Shown: positions 1-4,433 of the stretch, piece by piece
How the letters are laid out: each line of letters opens with the position of its first letter
Numbering within the stretch: the stretch's first letter is position 1
NCBI GenBank assembly: GCA_944391255.1
Contig: CALXSW010000197.1
Span: 1-6,310 of the forward strand
DNA length: 6,310 nucleotides
DNA from: an uncultured Clostridia bacterium
GTDB taxonomy: Bacteria > Bacillota > Clostridia > UBA1381
Direction of reading: 5' to 3'
Translations under genes and position numbers: made by a program
The notes under the pieces: generated by a model
The model's input: the letters and a program-made list of their open reading frames with translations, nothing else
What the model was told of the DNA's origin: nothing
Database searches by the model: none

Positions 1-2
1 TG

Positions 3-230
3 GTTTCGCGTCCGGACGTAATTTCACGAGGCTTTGTGTATGTGCGCGAGGCGGAGCATTTGATCGAGAATGTTAAGGATATTTCAGCCGAAGCGGTGGA
101 AATGTGCCTTTCAAAGCATCATGTCGATTGGGCTATGATGAAAAATAATATCAAGTCGGACGTCGCTAAGTATATATATGACAATACAAAGCGCAATCCG
201 ATGATACTTCCTATAATTGAAGAGGTATAA
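3..230 (+). CDS. rnj: Ribonuclease J, C-terminal end (partial, cut by left edge)
   Basis: This is the last 75 codons of a gene entering from the left. The frame reads PDVISRGFVYVRE near its start and ends in RNPMILPIIEEV before a TAA. Both are typical of the C-terminal domain of RNase J, the metallo-beta-lactamase/beta-CASP 5'-3' exonuclease and endonuclease of Bacillota mRNA decay and rRNA maturation. The C-terminal domain supports oligomerisation; the catalytic HxHxDH region and beta-CASP domain lie outside the window, so activity cannot be judged. A GTG at 36 is in frame, but it is an internal valine of the conserved FVYVRE motif and not a start, because the homology extends upstream of it. 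A rho-independent terminator follows 7 bases after the stop, so this gene ends its transcription unit. The paralogue type (J1 or J2) cannot be decided from this piece. Confidence 0.9.
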   Translation, partial: VSRPDVISRGFVYVREAEHLIENVKDISAEAVEMCLSKHHVDWAMMKNNIKSDVAKYIYDNTKRNPMILPIIEEV

Positions 231-236
231 ATGATC

Positions 237-280
237 AAAATGGTGACATACAGGGTATTCCTTATGTCACCATTTTTTTT
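237..280 (+). terminator. Rho-independent terminator of the RNase J gene
   Basis: A 14-bp perfect stem (AAAATGGTGACATA at 237-250, pairing with 263-276) is extended inside the loop by AGG/CCT pairs at 252-254 and 260-262. The right arm runs into a tract of eight T (273-280). It starts 7 bases after the RNase J stop codon. Confidence 0.92.
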
Positions 281-295
281 CTGAACTGAGACGGT

Positions 296-505
296 GTGAA
301 TTTCATTATCGATTTGAATGATGAGCTGATCGATTTATGGACAGCCGATCAGGATCTCGGCTCAGCGTCAGCCGACAGCAAGACGCTTACAACATACACC
401 GTGGAGAATGTGACGCTTAAAAAAGGCGATGTAATATCAATTACAGGCGTAAAGGAAAAGTACGATCCGGCAAGACTGGATAAGCTGACGCTTGTAGTGA
501 AATAA
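296..505 (+). pseudogene. Probable remnant: C-terminal tail of a carbohydrate-binding/beta-sandwich domain
   Basis: The frame is open from GTG 296 to TAA 503-505 (69 aa) and has coding-like composition. The second half, TVENVTLKKGDVISITGV followed by ARLDKLTLV, matches the pattern of the last strands of CBM6/35-like or similar beta-sandwich domains at the C-terminus of glycoside hydrolases (a 'V.L..GD.I.I.G....ARLD.L.L' arrangement). This is pattern recognition, not a database hit. There is no convincing Shine-Dalgarno, only GAG 5 bases before the GTG. An in-frame TGA lies at 287-289, and the frame begins only 15 bases beyond the RNase J terminator. No signal peptide, catalytic domain or full fold fits in 69 residues. 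I infer that most of a larger gene was deleted and the tail kept together with its terminator. The alternative is a genuine small protein started at a weak GTG. Confidence 0.5.
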
Positions 506-508
506 AAT

Positions 509-554
509 AATAACAGCATGGTGCGGTCAAGAAAGACCGCACCATGCTGTTATT
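509..554. terminator. Bidirectional hairpin terminator between convergent genes
   Basis: A perfect 20-bp inverted repeat (arms 509-528 and 535-554, loop AAGAAA) lies between the + strand remnant ending at 505 and the - strand FAH gene ending at 563. T-rich flanks exist on both sides: TTATTTT on the + strand, and ATTATTTTATTT on the - strand. It can therefore stop transcription from both directions. Confidence 0.9.
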
Positions 555-562
555 TTGAGCTA

Positions 563-1399
563 TCAAATAACCTTGTTTACTATCCTGCCTATTTTTTCGA
601 TCTCGCAGATCACCTCATCTCCGGCGTTTAAGAATTTCGGGGGATCAAATCCCATTCCAACGCCCGAAGGTGTGCCGGTAGCAATGATAGTGCCGGCTTT
701 TAATGTCATGCCCTGCGAAAGCTCTGATATTATATGAGGTATGTCGAACACCATATATTCAGTGTTGCTGTTCTGCCTTAGCTCGCCGTTGACATAGCTT
801 TTTATGTCAAGCTTTGGCGGAAATTCTGTTTCGTCAGCTGTGAGTATGCAAGGTCCAATAGGCGTAAATCCGTCAAGGCTTTTACCGAAATACCACTGCT
901 TGTGGTTTGTCTGGAGATCTCTCGCGCTCACATCGTTTACTATTGTATAGCCGAAAACATAATCATACGCGTCTTCTTTTTTTACATTTTTAGCGTCTTT
1001 TGAAATGATGAAAGCCAGCTCACATTCATAATCAAGCTTGTTAGTAATATCAAAATGGCCTTCTATATTTCCGTTCGGCGATACAGCGCAGTTCACGCGC
1101 TTTGAAAAATATATAGCGTGAGGTCTTTCGCGCAGGAAAGCCTCTTTATTATAGCGCGCCGCTTCCTTGCCGTGCTCAACATAATTTATGCCAAGACATA
1201 TAACATCATTTTTCGGCGATATGATAGGTGAGAGCAGCTCAACGTCAGACATCGGAACAGCCTCGCCGCACGGCAGCTTATCAAGCTCCTGTCCTATCAG
1301 CTCATACATTTCAGAAATACCGGTAAACGGAAAAATATATTTGTTTTCACCTTTTCCAACATATGTGCAGCCGTTATAGCTGTATGTATATAGTTTCAT
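563..1399 (-). CDS. Fumarylacetoacetate hydrolase (FAH) family protein
   Basis: A 278-aa soluble enzyme of the FAH superfamily. Members hydrolyse or decarboxylate beta-diketo and 2-oxo acids (acylpyruvases, oxaloacetate decarboxylases, HHDD isomerases) using one Mg2+ or Mn2+. Residues ~1-60 are a small N-terminal domain; ~62-278 is the FAH fold. Visible signatures are GINYVEHGKE (70-79, with the His76/Glu79 pair typical of a catalytic dyad), metal ligands E125 and E127 in DYECEL and D156 in NDVSARD, K173 in GKSLDGF, and the ATGTPSGVG substrate loop (240-248). The fold looks intact; the exact substrate cannot be read from sequence. The frame stays open up to an ATG at 1444, but that ATG overlaps the -10 box of a strong promoter. 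The ATG at 1399 has AAAGGA (1409-1414) 9 bases upstream, so I chose it. The gene is monocistronic, with its own promoter and terminator, and no pathway neighbours. Confidence 0.92.
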   Translation of the reverse strand: MKLYTYSYNGCTYVGKGENKYIFPFTGISEMYELIGQELDKLPCGEAVPMSDVELLSPIISPKNDVICLGINYVEHGKEAARYNKEAFLRERPHAIYFSKRVNCAVSPNGNIEGHFDITNKLDYECELAFIISKDAKNVKKEDAYDYVFGYTIVNDVSARDLQTNHKQWYFGKSLDGFTPIGPCILTADETEFPPKLDIKSYVNGELRQNSNTEYMVFDIPHIISELSQGMTLKAGTIIATGTPSGVGMGFDPPKFLNAGDEVICEIEKIGRIVNKVI

Positions 1400-1434
1400 C
1401 AGAATCAATCCTTTCATAAATATTCTTTGTAACC

Positions 1435-1463
1435 ATTTTAACACTAAAACAGAGTAAAGTCAA
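1435..1463 (-). promoter_or_regulatory. Sigma-A-type promoter of the FAH gene
   Basis: On the - strand, TTGACT (1458-1463) is separated by exactly 17 bases from TAAAAT (1435-1440). The expected start site is near 1428, giving a leader of about 30 bases with the ribosome binding site at 1409-1414. The promoter lies directly downstream of the truncated cotJC and abuts the REP-like palindrome, so the FAH gene does not depend on sporulation transcription. Confidence 0.78.
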
Positions 1464-1464
1464 G

Positions 1465-1488
1465 TGACAGAGCGACACCGTCATGTCA
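1465..1488. repeat. REP-like imperfect palindrome at the cotJC break
   Basis: TGACA (1465-1469) and TGTCA (1484-1488) form outer arms. An inner GAC (1474-1476)/GTC (1480-1482) pair closes around ACC. Its left end, GTGACAGA, is shared with the longer palindrome at 2146-2153. Short palindromes starting GTGACA and carrying GAC..GTC cores resemble the dispersed REP-type elements found in many Bacillota; this family assignment is from recall and not verified. The TGA that ends the cotJC frame is part of the right arm. Confidence 0.5.
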
Positions 1489-1617
1489 GCCGTAACTACT
1501 GCTACTCAAACATTTGCAGTTAGGTCCTCCGTACTGAGTGGCGACTATATTGGCAAGGCGTGAGTTTTTATTCTTTATCTTGACCGGAAATTCAAGCATT
1601 TTATTATATTCAAACAT
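1486..1617 (-). pseudogene. cotJC: Truncated cotJC (manganese-catalase-like spore coat protein), 5' fragment only
   Basis: Immediately after cotJB, a 43-codon frame starts MFEYNKMLEFPVKIKNKN and continues LANIVATQYGGPN. This matches the N-terminus of CotJC (typically 'M..YEKKL.YPV.I...N..LA..I.TQYGGPDGEL'). Homology stops at residue ~34. Nine unrelated residues (CKCLSSSSYG) follow, then a TGA lying in a REP-like palindrome. A full CotJC is about 190 aa and forms a ferritin-like four-helix bundle with di-manganese ligands; all helices and ligands are missing. The start signals remain intact: a GGAGGG ribosome binding site 9 bases upstream, and the ATG overlaps the cotJB stop by one base (TAATG). 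I see no remaining cotJC sequence before the FAH gene, so this is a deletion and not a simple frameshift. A role as a short peptide is possible but unlikely. Confidence 0.82.
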
Positions 1618-1871
1618 TATGCGTTACCCTCCTTTTCCCATGGCCATGGTGAGTCTATCCAATTGAATTTTTTGAAGTTAGCTGCTGAATACGGCTCGAG
1701 AGGGCCGCATTCTGTTTCGTATTCTTCTCTCAGCTTTTTATATTTGCACACAAGCTCTTTGAACATATTGAAAGCTTTTTTATCGTCCGGATGTGTGTCG
1801 AGATAGAGGAGAAGGTCATAAGCGGCAAAATTATATTTTTGCAGCTCGTATATTTTTTCTGTGTTAATCAT
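1617..1871 (-). CDS. cotJB: Spore coat protein CotJB
   Basis: An 84-aa protein with the CotJB pattern: LQKYNFAAYDLLLYLDTHPDD near the N-terminus (residues ~10-30), a charged helical middle (KELVCKYKKLREEYE), GPLEPYS, and the C-terminal W..SPWPWE signature (~72-80). The length is normal for the family (about 80-90 aa). In Bacillus subtilis CotJA, CotJB and CotJC come from one operon transcribed in the mother cell, and CotJA and CotJC interact during coat assembly; the biochemical role of CotJB is unclear. The start is ATG 1871 with GGAGG 8 bases upstream, and it overlaps the cotJA stop by 8 bp. The stop overlaps the ATG of the truncated cotJC by 1 bp. Both overlaps suggest translational coupling. 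Confidence 0.93.
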   Translation of the reverse strand: MINTEKIYELQKYNFAAYDLLLYLDTHPDDKKAFNMFKELVCKYKKLREEYETECGPLEPYSAANFKKFNWIDSPWPWEKEGNA

Positions 1872-2079
1872 TTACGCTTCCTCCCCACTTTTTGCATATT
1901 TTCCCGTATTCGCAAATGTCAAGCGAAAGCTCGGGGAAGATCGTGCCGCATTTAAGCGACGTTTCAAGGCAGTCATAGACACATTCAAGCTCCTGCACCG
2001 GCACATAGCCATAGCCAAGGCAGCCGCATGACGGGAACGGACATGTCTGACAGCAGCAGTTATTATTATTGTTTTCCAT
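1864..2079 (-). CDS. cotJA: Spore coat-associated protein CotJA
   Basis: A 71-aa cysteine-rich protein. Residues 1-22 are a run of asparagines followed by CCC and further Cys residues. The conserved CotJA core follows: YVPVQ, then LKCGTIFPELSLDICEYG. CotJA is a small coat protein that associates with CotJC in the spore of B. subtilis. An ATG at 2088 is also in frame, but the AAAGGA ribosome binding site (2088-2093) overlaps it. The ATG at 2079 sits 8 bases downstream of that site and is the better start. The Asn/Cys-rich head is longer than in the Bacillus protein and is common in clostridia-type CotJA proteins (from recall). It heads the cotJA-cotJB-cotJC' operon; its coat partner CotJC is lost here, so CotJA may have no local partner. 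Confidence 0.9.
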   Translation of the reverse strand: MENNNNNCCCQTCPFPSCGCLGYGYVPVQELECVYDCLETSLKCGTIFPELSLDICEYGKICKKWGGSVND

Positions 2080-2102
2080 ATCGTTCATCCTTTCTATTTA
2101 TT

Positions 2103-2128
2103 CGGAATATTCCGTATTGTATAGTATG
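2103..2128 (-). promoter_or_regulatory. Candidate cotJA promoter region with a 12-bp palindrome
   Basis: Upstream of cotJA on the - strand, CATACTAT (2121-2128) and TATACAAT (2116-2123) each differ by one base from the sigma-E-like -10 form CATACAnT, which fits a mother-cell coat operon. I see no clear -35 box; GAATCT at 2139-2144 is a weak candidate. A perfect palindrome, CGGAATATTCCG (2103-2114), lies where transcription would start, about 10 bases before the ribosome binding site, and could be an operator. Which sigma factor acts is an inference. Confidence 0.35.
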
Positions 2129-2146
2129 ATGGATGGACAGATTCGG

Positions 2147-2175
2147 TGACAGACGGGGACTGTCCCTGTCTGTCA
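2147..2175. repeat. REP-like palindrome upstream of cotJA
   Basis: A 29-bp near-perfect palindrome: TGACAGAC (2147-2154) pairs with GTCTGTCA (2168-2175), and GGGAC (2156-2160) pairs with GTCCC (2162-2166). The motif GACAGACGGGGACTGTCC is of the 'GGGGAC-GTCC' type widespread as dispersed repeats in Bacillota (recalled, unverified). It lies between the terminator of the upstream small gene and the cotJA promoter, and shares its first eight bases with the element at the cotJC break. Confidence 0.6.
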
Positions 2176-2210
2176 TAAAAAAACAGACGCGGTATTTACC
2201 GCGCCCGTTT
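2176..2210 (-). terminator. Rho-independent terminator of the 42-aa small gene
   Basis: On the - strand, a GC-rich stem CGCGGTA/TACCGCG (2197-2203 with 2188-2194) sits inside outer pairs of GTTT and AAAC. Seven T follow (A run at 2177-2183 on the + strand). It begins 9 bases after the stop codon of the small gene and insulates cotJA from it. Confidence 0.8.
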
Positions 2211-2218
2211 GGTACCGC

Positions 2219-2347
2219 TTAGCAGCAGCAGCCGCTGTTGCTGTTGCCGCATGATGGAGCATCATTGCAGCAAACTATCAAAACGATGATAATAAGGATC
2301 CAGATCCATTCTGAACCACAGCCGTTGTTATTACCGAAAAGACACAT
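2219..2347 (-). CDS. 42-aa cysteine-rich single-span membrane microprotein
   Basis: ATG 2347 has an excellent ribosome binding site, AAGGAGG (2357-2363), 9 bases upstream, and the frame ends at TAA 2219-2221, followed by a terminator. The layout is MCLFGNNNGCG at the N-terminus, one hydrophobic segment WIWILIIIVLIVCC (residues 14-27), then a polar tail ending NSNSGCCC. Seven of 42 residues are cysteine. Short Asn/Gly/Cys-rich proteins with one hydrophobic helix and a CCC end are common next to sporulation genes in clostridia, and the adjacent cotJ operon has a similar Asn/Cys-rich CotJA head. A role in the spore envelope is inferred from context only. I cannot assign a named family. No clear promoter is visible in 2364-2407. 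Confidence 0.82.
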   Translation of the reverse strand: MCLFGNNNGCGSEWIWILIIIVLIVCCNDAPSCGNSNSGCCC

Positions 2348-2407
2348 ACTCTTCAACCTCCTTCATTTTGAATTGTAATATATACTATTCTGAAGGGGGA
2401 GATTTTG

Positions 2408-2707
2408 TTACTTAAGTTTTTCCTTTGCCTCGGTGAAAACGTACACGCCGTCATCGCTTTTTGTGAAATACACAAATGTTATCGTTCGTCTGTATTTCAT
2501 TATCCTTGACGACCAGCCTCTGCCGTGCCTTGTGATGGACGAATACTGGCAGTCGGGGTAATTGGTGTCAACATATTTAGCAAGCTCCTCGTGCTGCTCC
2601 TTAAAACGCATCTTATTGAACGGACCCTTGCCCGCCGCAGCGCTGTAGACCACTCCGGTCACAATACTTGTAAAAAGCGCTCTTTTCTTAAAAGTCTTGT
2701 AATCCAT
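2408..2707 (-). CDS. Hypothetical protein, last gene of the rsmI unit
   Basis: A 99-aa basic protein with no family I recognise. Residues ~10-26 (RALFTSIVTGVVYSAAAG) are mildly hydrophobic and could be a weak membrane or amphipathic helix. The rest is hydrophilic, with KEQHEELAKYVDTNYPDC and RTITFVYFTKSDDGVYVF, the latter looking like beta strands. Frame and composition are coding-like. The frame opens at ATG 2728, just after the rsmI stop, but no ribosome binding site precedes that codon. AAGAGG (2714-2719) sits 6 bases before the ATG at 2707, so I prefer that start; the upstream option would add seven residues (MAEKRMI). The gap to rsmI is short (28 bases) and without a terminator, so the gene is probably co-transcribed with it. 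No hairpin is seen after its stop. Confidence 0.72.
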   Translation of the reverse strand: MDYKTFKKRALFTSIVTGVVYSAAAGKGPFNKMRFKEQHEELAKYVDTNYPDCQYSSITRHGRGWSSRIMKYRRTITFVYFTKSDDGVYVFTEAKEKLK

Positions 2708-2735
2708 TATCATCCTCTTTTCTGCCATTTATTTT

Positions 2736-3593
2736 TTATTTATGATATTCGTTATATACCTCTCGTTTCGGAACATTTCTGTCAGCTGCCGCTTTTTTTA
2801 TTGCGTCCTTCTGTGACATTCCCTCGGAAATGTACTTGTCAACATGCTCCGCTATGCTCATATCGCTCCAGAACGGCGATTCTTCCTCATCAGCAGCCTC
2901 TAAAGCGCCCTCTACTACTATGACATATTCACCGCGCGGCGGCCGCTCCGAATAATACTCAAGCGCTCCATCTATAGTGGTGCGTATTATTTCCTCGTGC
3001 AGCTTTGTAAGCTCTCTCGCGAGCGCTATACGGCGTTCGCCGCCGAAAACGGCGCTCATTGATTCAAGCGTTGAACGCAGCTTGTGCGGCGCTTCATAAA
3101 ATATAAGCGTGTGAGTGTCGTTCTTTACAGAGTTCAGATGCTCATACCTGTTCTTTTTATTTACTGATAAAAAGCCCTCAAATGCGTATCGCCTTGTGGA
3201 AAGACCTGATAATATAAGCGCCTGTATGCCTGCAACAGGTCCCGGGACAGATGTTACTGTGACGTCGTTTTCAATACACAGCTTTACAAGATCCTCGCCA
3301 GGATCAGAGATAGCCGGTGTTCCGGCGTCTGAAACTTGAGCTATGTTCTTTCCCTCAAGCAAAAGGCGCAGTATGTATTCGCCCTTTGTCTTTTTGTTAT
3401 GCTCGTGATAGCTTGTGAGCGGCTTTGATATATCGAAATGGTTCAGCAGCTGAAGCGTTCTGCGAGTGTCCTCCGCCGCTACAAGGTCAACTGATCGCAA
3501 TATCTCAAGACAGCGCTCTGATATATCGCCTAAATTGCCTATCGGTGTGGCGCATAAATATAATGTGCCTTTATCTTCTGCCATATATTTCAT
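2736..3593 (-). CDS. rsmI: 16S rRNA (cytidine(1402)-2'-O)-methyltransferase RsmI
   Basis: 285 aa, the usual length for RsmI, a SAM-dependent tetrapyrrole-methylase-fold enzyme that methylates the ribose of C1402 in the decoding centre of 16S rRNA. Visible motifs in order are LYLCATPIGNLGDIS (11-25), AAEDTRRT (39-46), SYHEHN (61-66), QVSDAGTPAISDPG (86-99), the SVPGP SAM-binding loop (115-119), FEGFL (138-142), IFYEAPHK (164-171), ALARELTKLHEE (190-201) and RGEYVIVVEG (220-229). A short C-terminal helical tail follows (Q261-K285). The frame is open to 3632. ATG 3593 has AAAGGAG 4 bases upstream; the next ATG, 3584, would have a spacing of 13. The start lies inside the methyltransferase gene, giving a 23-bp overlap that suggests coupling. 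It corresponds to yabC of B. subtilis. Confidence 0.96.
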   Translation of the reverse strand: MKYMAEDKGTLYLCATPIGNLGDISERCLEILRSVDLVAAEDTRRTLQLLNHFDISKPLTSYHEHNKKTKGEYILRLLLEGKNIAQVSDAGTPAISDPGEDLVKLCIENDVTVTSVPGPVAGIQALILSGLSTRRYAFEGFLSVNKKNRYEHLNSVKNDTHTLIFYEAPHKLRSTLESMSAVFGGERRIALARELTKLHEEIIRTTIDGALEYYSERPPRGEYVIVVEGALEAADEEESPFWSDMSIAEHVDKYISEGMSQKDAIKKAAADRNVPKREVYNEYHK

Positions 3594-4293
3594 CAATCTC
3601 CTTTGAATAATTGCCGTCCTCGTCATAGACATAAAGCGTCGGCAGCGTTTTAAGCTCCGGGTTACCGGATTTAAGACCGTAGATCAGGACAAGATTTGGT
3701 TCTTTGCCCGGTTTTGGCGCTACATAGCGTATTTTCTTAGGTTCTATTTTATATTTCCGCATAGCACAGAAAATATCCACAAGCCGTAACGGTCTGTGCA
3801 CCATGAAAAATTTGCCCTGCGGCAGCAGCAGATCCGATGAAACGCGCACTACATCGTCAAGACTGCAAAGTATCTCATGCCTTGCAATGGACTTGCTGTC
3901 TCCGGCGTTTACCTCGCCGCTACCCGCTTTCATGTACGGCGGATTCACTGTTACAAGATCATAGCTGCTCTTTCCAAAACGTGATGGCGCGTCTTTGAGG
4001 TCGCATTCATGTATAAATATTCTGTCCTGCAGATCGTTGTATTTAACGCTCCTGTCAGCCATTTCTGCAAATTCAGGCTGTATCTCTACGCCGTCTATAT
4101 GTGCGATCTTTGTCTTTGCCGCGAGAAGTATCGGGATTATGCCTGTGCCGGTGCAGAGGTCTATCGCCTTTTTTGCGCGGCATTTTGCAAAGTCGGCGAG
4201 AAGAACGGCATCTATGCCGAATTTGAACCCATCGCTGCGCTGGATTATGTAATATCCGTTTTGCAGATCGTCGAGAAGCTCATTATCATTCAT
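3571..4293 (-). CDS. tRNA1(Val) (adenine(37)-N6)-methyltransferase-like protein (TrmN6/YabB family)
   Basis: A 240-aa class I SAM-dependent methyltransferase. The N-terminal stretch, QNGYYIIQRSDGFKFGIDAVLLADFA (11-36), is characteristic of the YfiC/TrmN6 group. Motif I is DLCTGTGIIPIL (45-56), the acidic SAM-ribose contact is E70 in GVEIQ, and the catalytic NPPY (117-120) is the signature of N6-adenine methylation. In E. coli the homologue methylates A37 of tRNA1(Val); the target in Bacillota is less certain. In B. subtilis the same family gene (yabB) lies just upstream of yabC/rsmI with the GIY-YIG gene yazA between; here the GIY-YIG gene is absent. The only in-frame ATG near the start is 4293. 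Its nearest Shine-Dalgarno-like site, AAAGGA (4309-4314), is 15 bases away, an unusually long spacing. I could not find a convincing promoter between it and fabZ. Confidence 0.88.
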   Translation of the reverse strand: MNDNELLDDLQNGYYIIQRSDGFKFGIDAVLLADFAKCRAKKAIDLCTGTGIIPILLAAKTKIAHIDGVEIQPEFAEMADRSVKYNDLQDRIFIHECDLKDAPSRFGKSSYDLVTVNPPYMKAGSGEVNAGDSKSIARHEILCSLDDVVRVSSDLLLPQGKFFMVHRPLRLVDIFCAMRKYKIEPKKIRYVAPKPGKEPNLVLIYGLKSGNPELKTLPTLYVYDEDGNYSKEIDEIYGRR

Positions 4294-4357
4294 ATATGAT
4301 CGTTAAAATCCTTTCGTAAAATCTGACGCGTGATATATAGCGCACTTTTTAAAATCA

Positions 4358-4395
4358 GAGGCTGTTGCAAAACTCAACGAGTTTGCAGCAGCCTC
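4358..4395 (-). terminator. Long hairpin terminator downstream of fabZ
   Basis: On the - strand the arms 4379-4395 (GAGGCTGCTGCAAACTC) and 4358-4375 (GAGTTTTGCAACAGCCTC) pair over about 17 bp with one bulge and one G-U, loop GTT. TGATTTTAAAAAG follows, giving a short T run. It ends the mreB-fabZ side before the methyltransferase gene. Confidence 0.75.
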
Positions 4396-4397
4396 GT

Positions 4398-4417
4398 GGG
4401 GGCAGCAAAATGCCCCC
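4398..4417 (-). terminator. Second, upstream hairpin of the fabZ terminator region
   Basis: GGGGGCA (4398-4404) and TGCCCCC (4411-4417) form a perfect 7-bp stem around GCAAAA, 17-36 bases after the fabZ stop. No T tract follows it directly; the larger hairpin at 4358-4395 comes next. It may act as an RNA 3'-end stabiliser or as part of a tandem terminator. Confidence 0.55.
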
Positions 4418-4433
4418 TGTAACAGAGTATTAT

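Noticed and set aside
36..230. A separate small gene starting at GTG 36
   Set aside because: The RNase J homology continues upstream of this codon to the left edge, so the GTG is an internal valine.
1400..1444. Longer N-terminus for the FAH protein starting at ATG 1444
   Set aside because: This ATG overlaps the -10 box of the TTGACT-17-TAAAAT promoter and has no suitable ribosome binding site; the ATG at 1399 has AAAGGA at 9 bases.
1486..1617. cotJC disrupted only by a frameshift, with the rest in another frame
   Set aside because: Reading the other frames from 1530 down to the FAH start shows early stops and no CotJC-like helices; there are also too few bases left before the FAH gene for the missing ~150 codons.
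2220..2245. CAGCAG-type trinucleotide repeat as a microsatellite
   Set aside because: It is explained as the Cys/Ser/Gly codons (TGC, AGC, GGC) at the end of the 42-aa gene and is short.
2525..2923. 132-codon + strand frame across the small hypothetical gene and the rsmI end
   Set aside because: It crosses two - strand genes, has low-complexity His/Cys/Leu-rich content typical of antisense frames, and no ribosome binding site.
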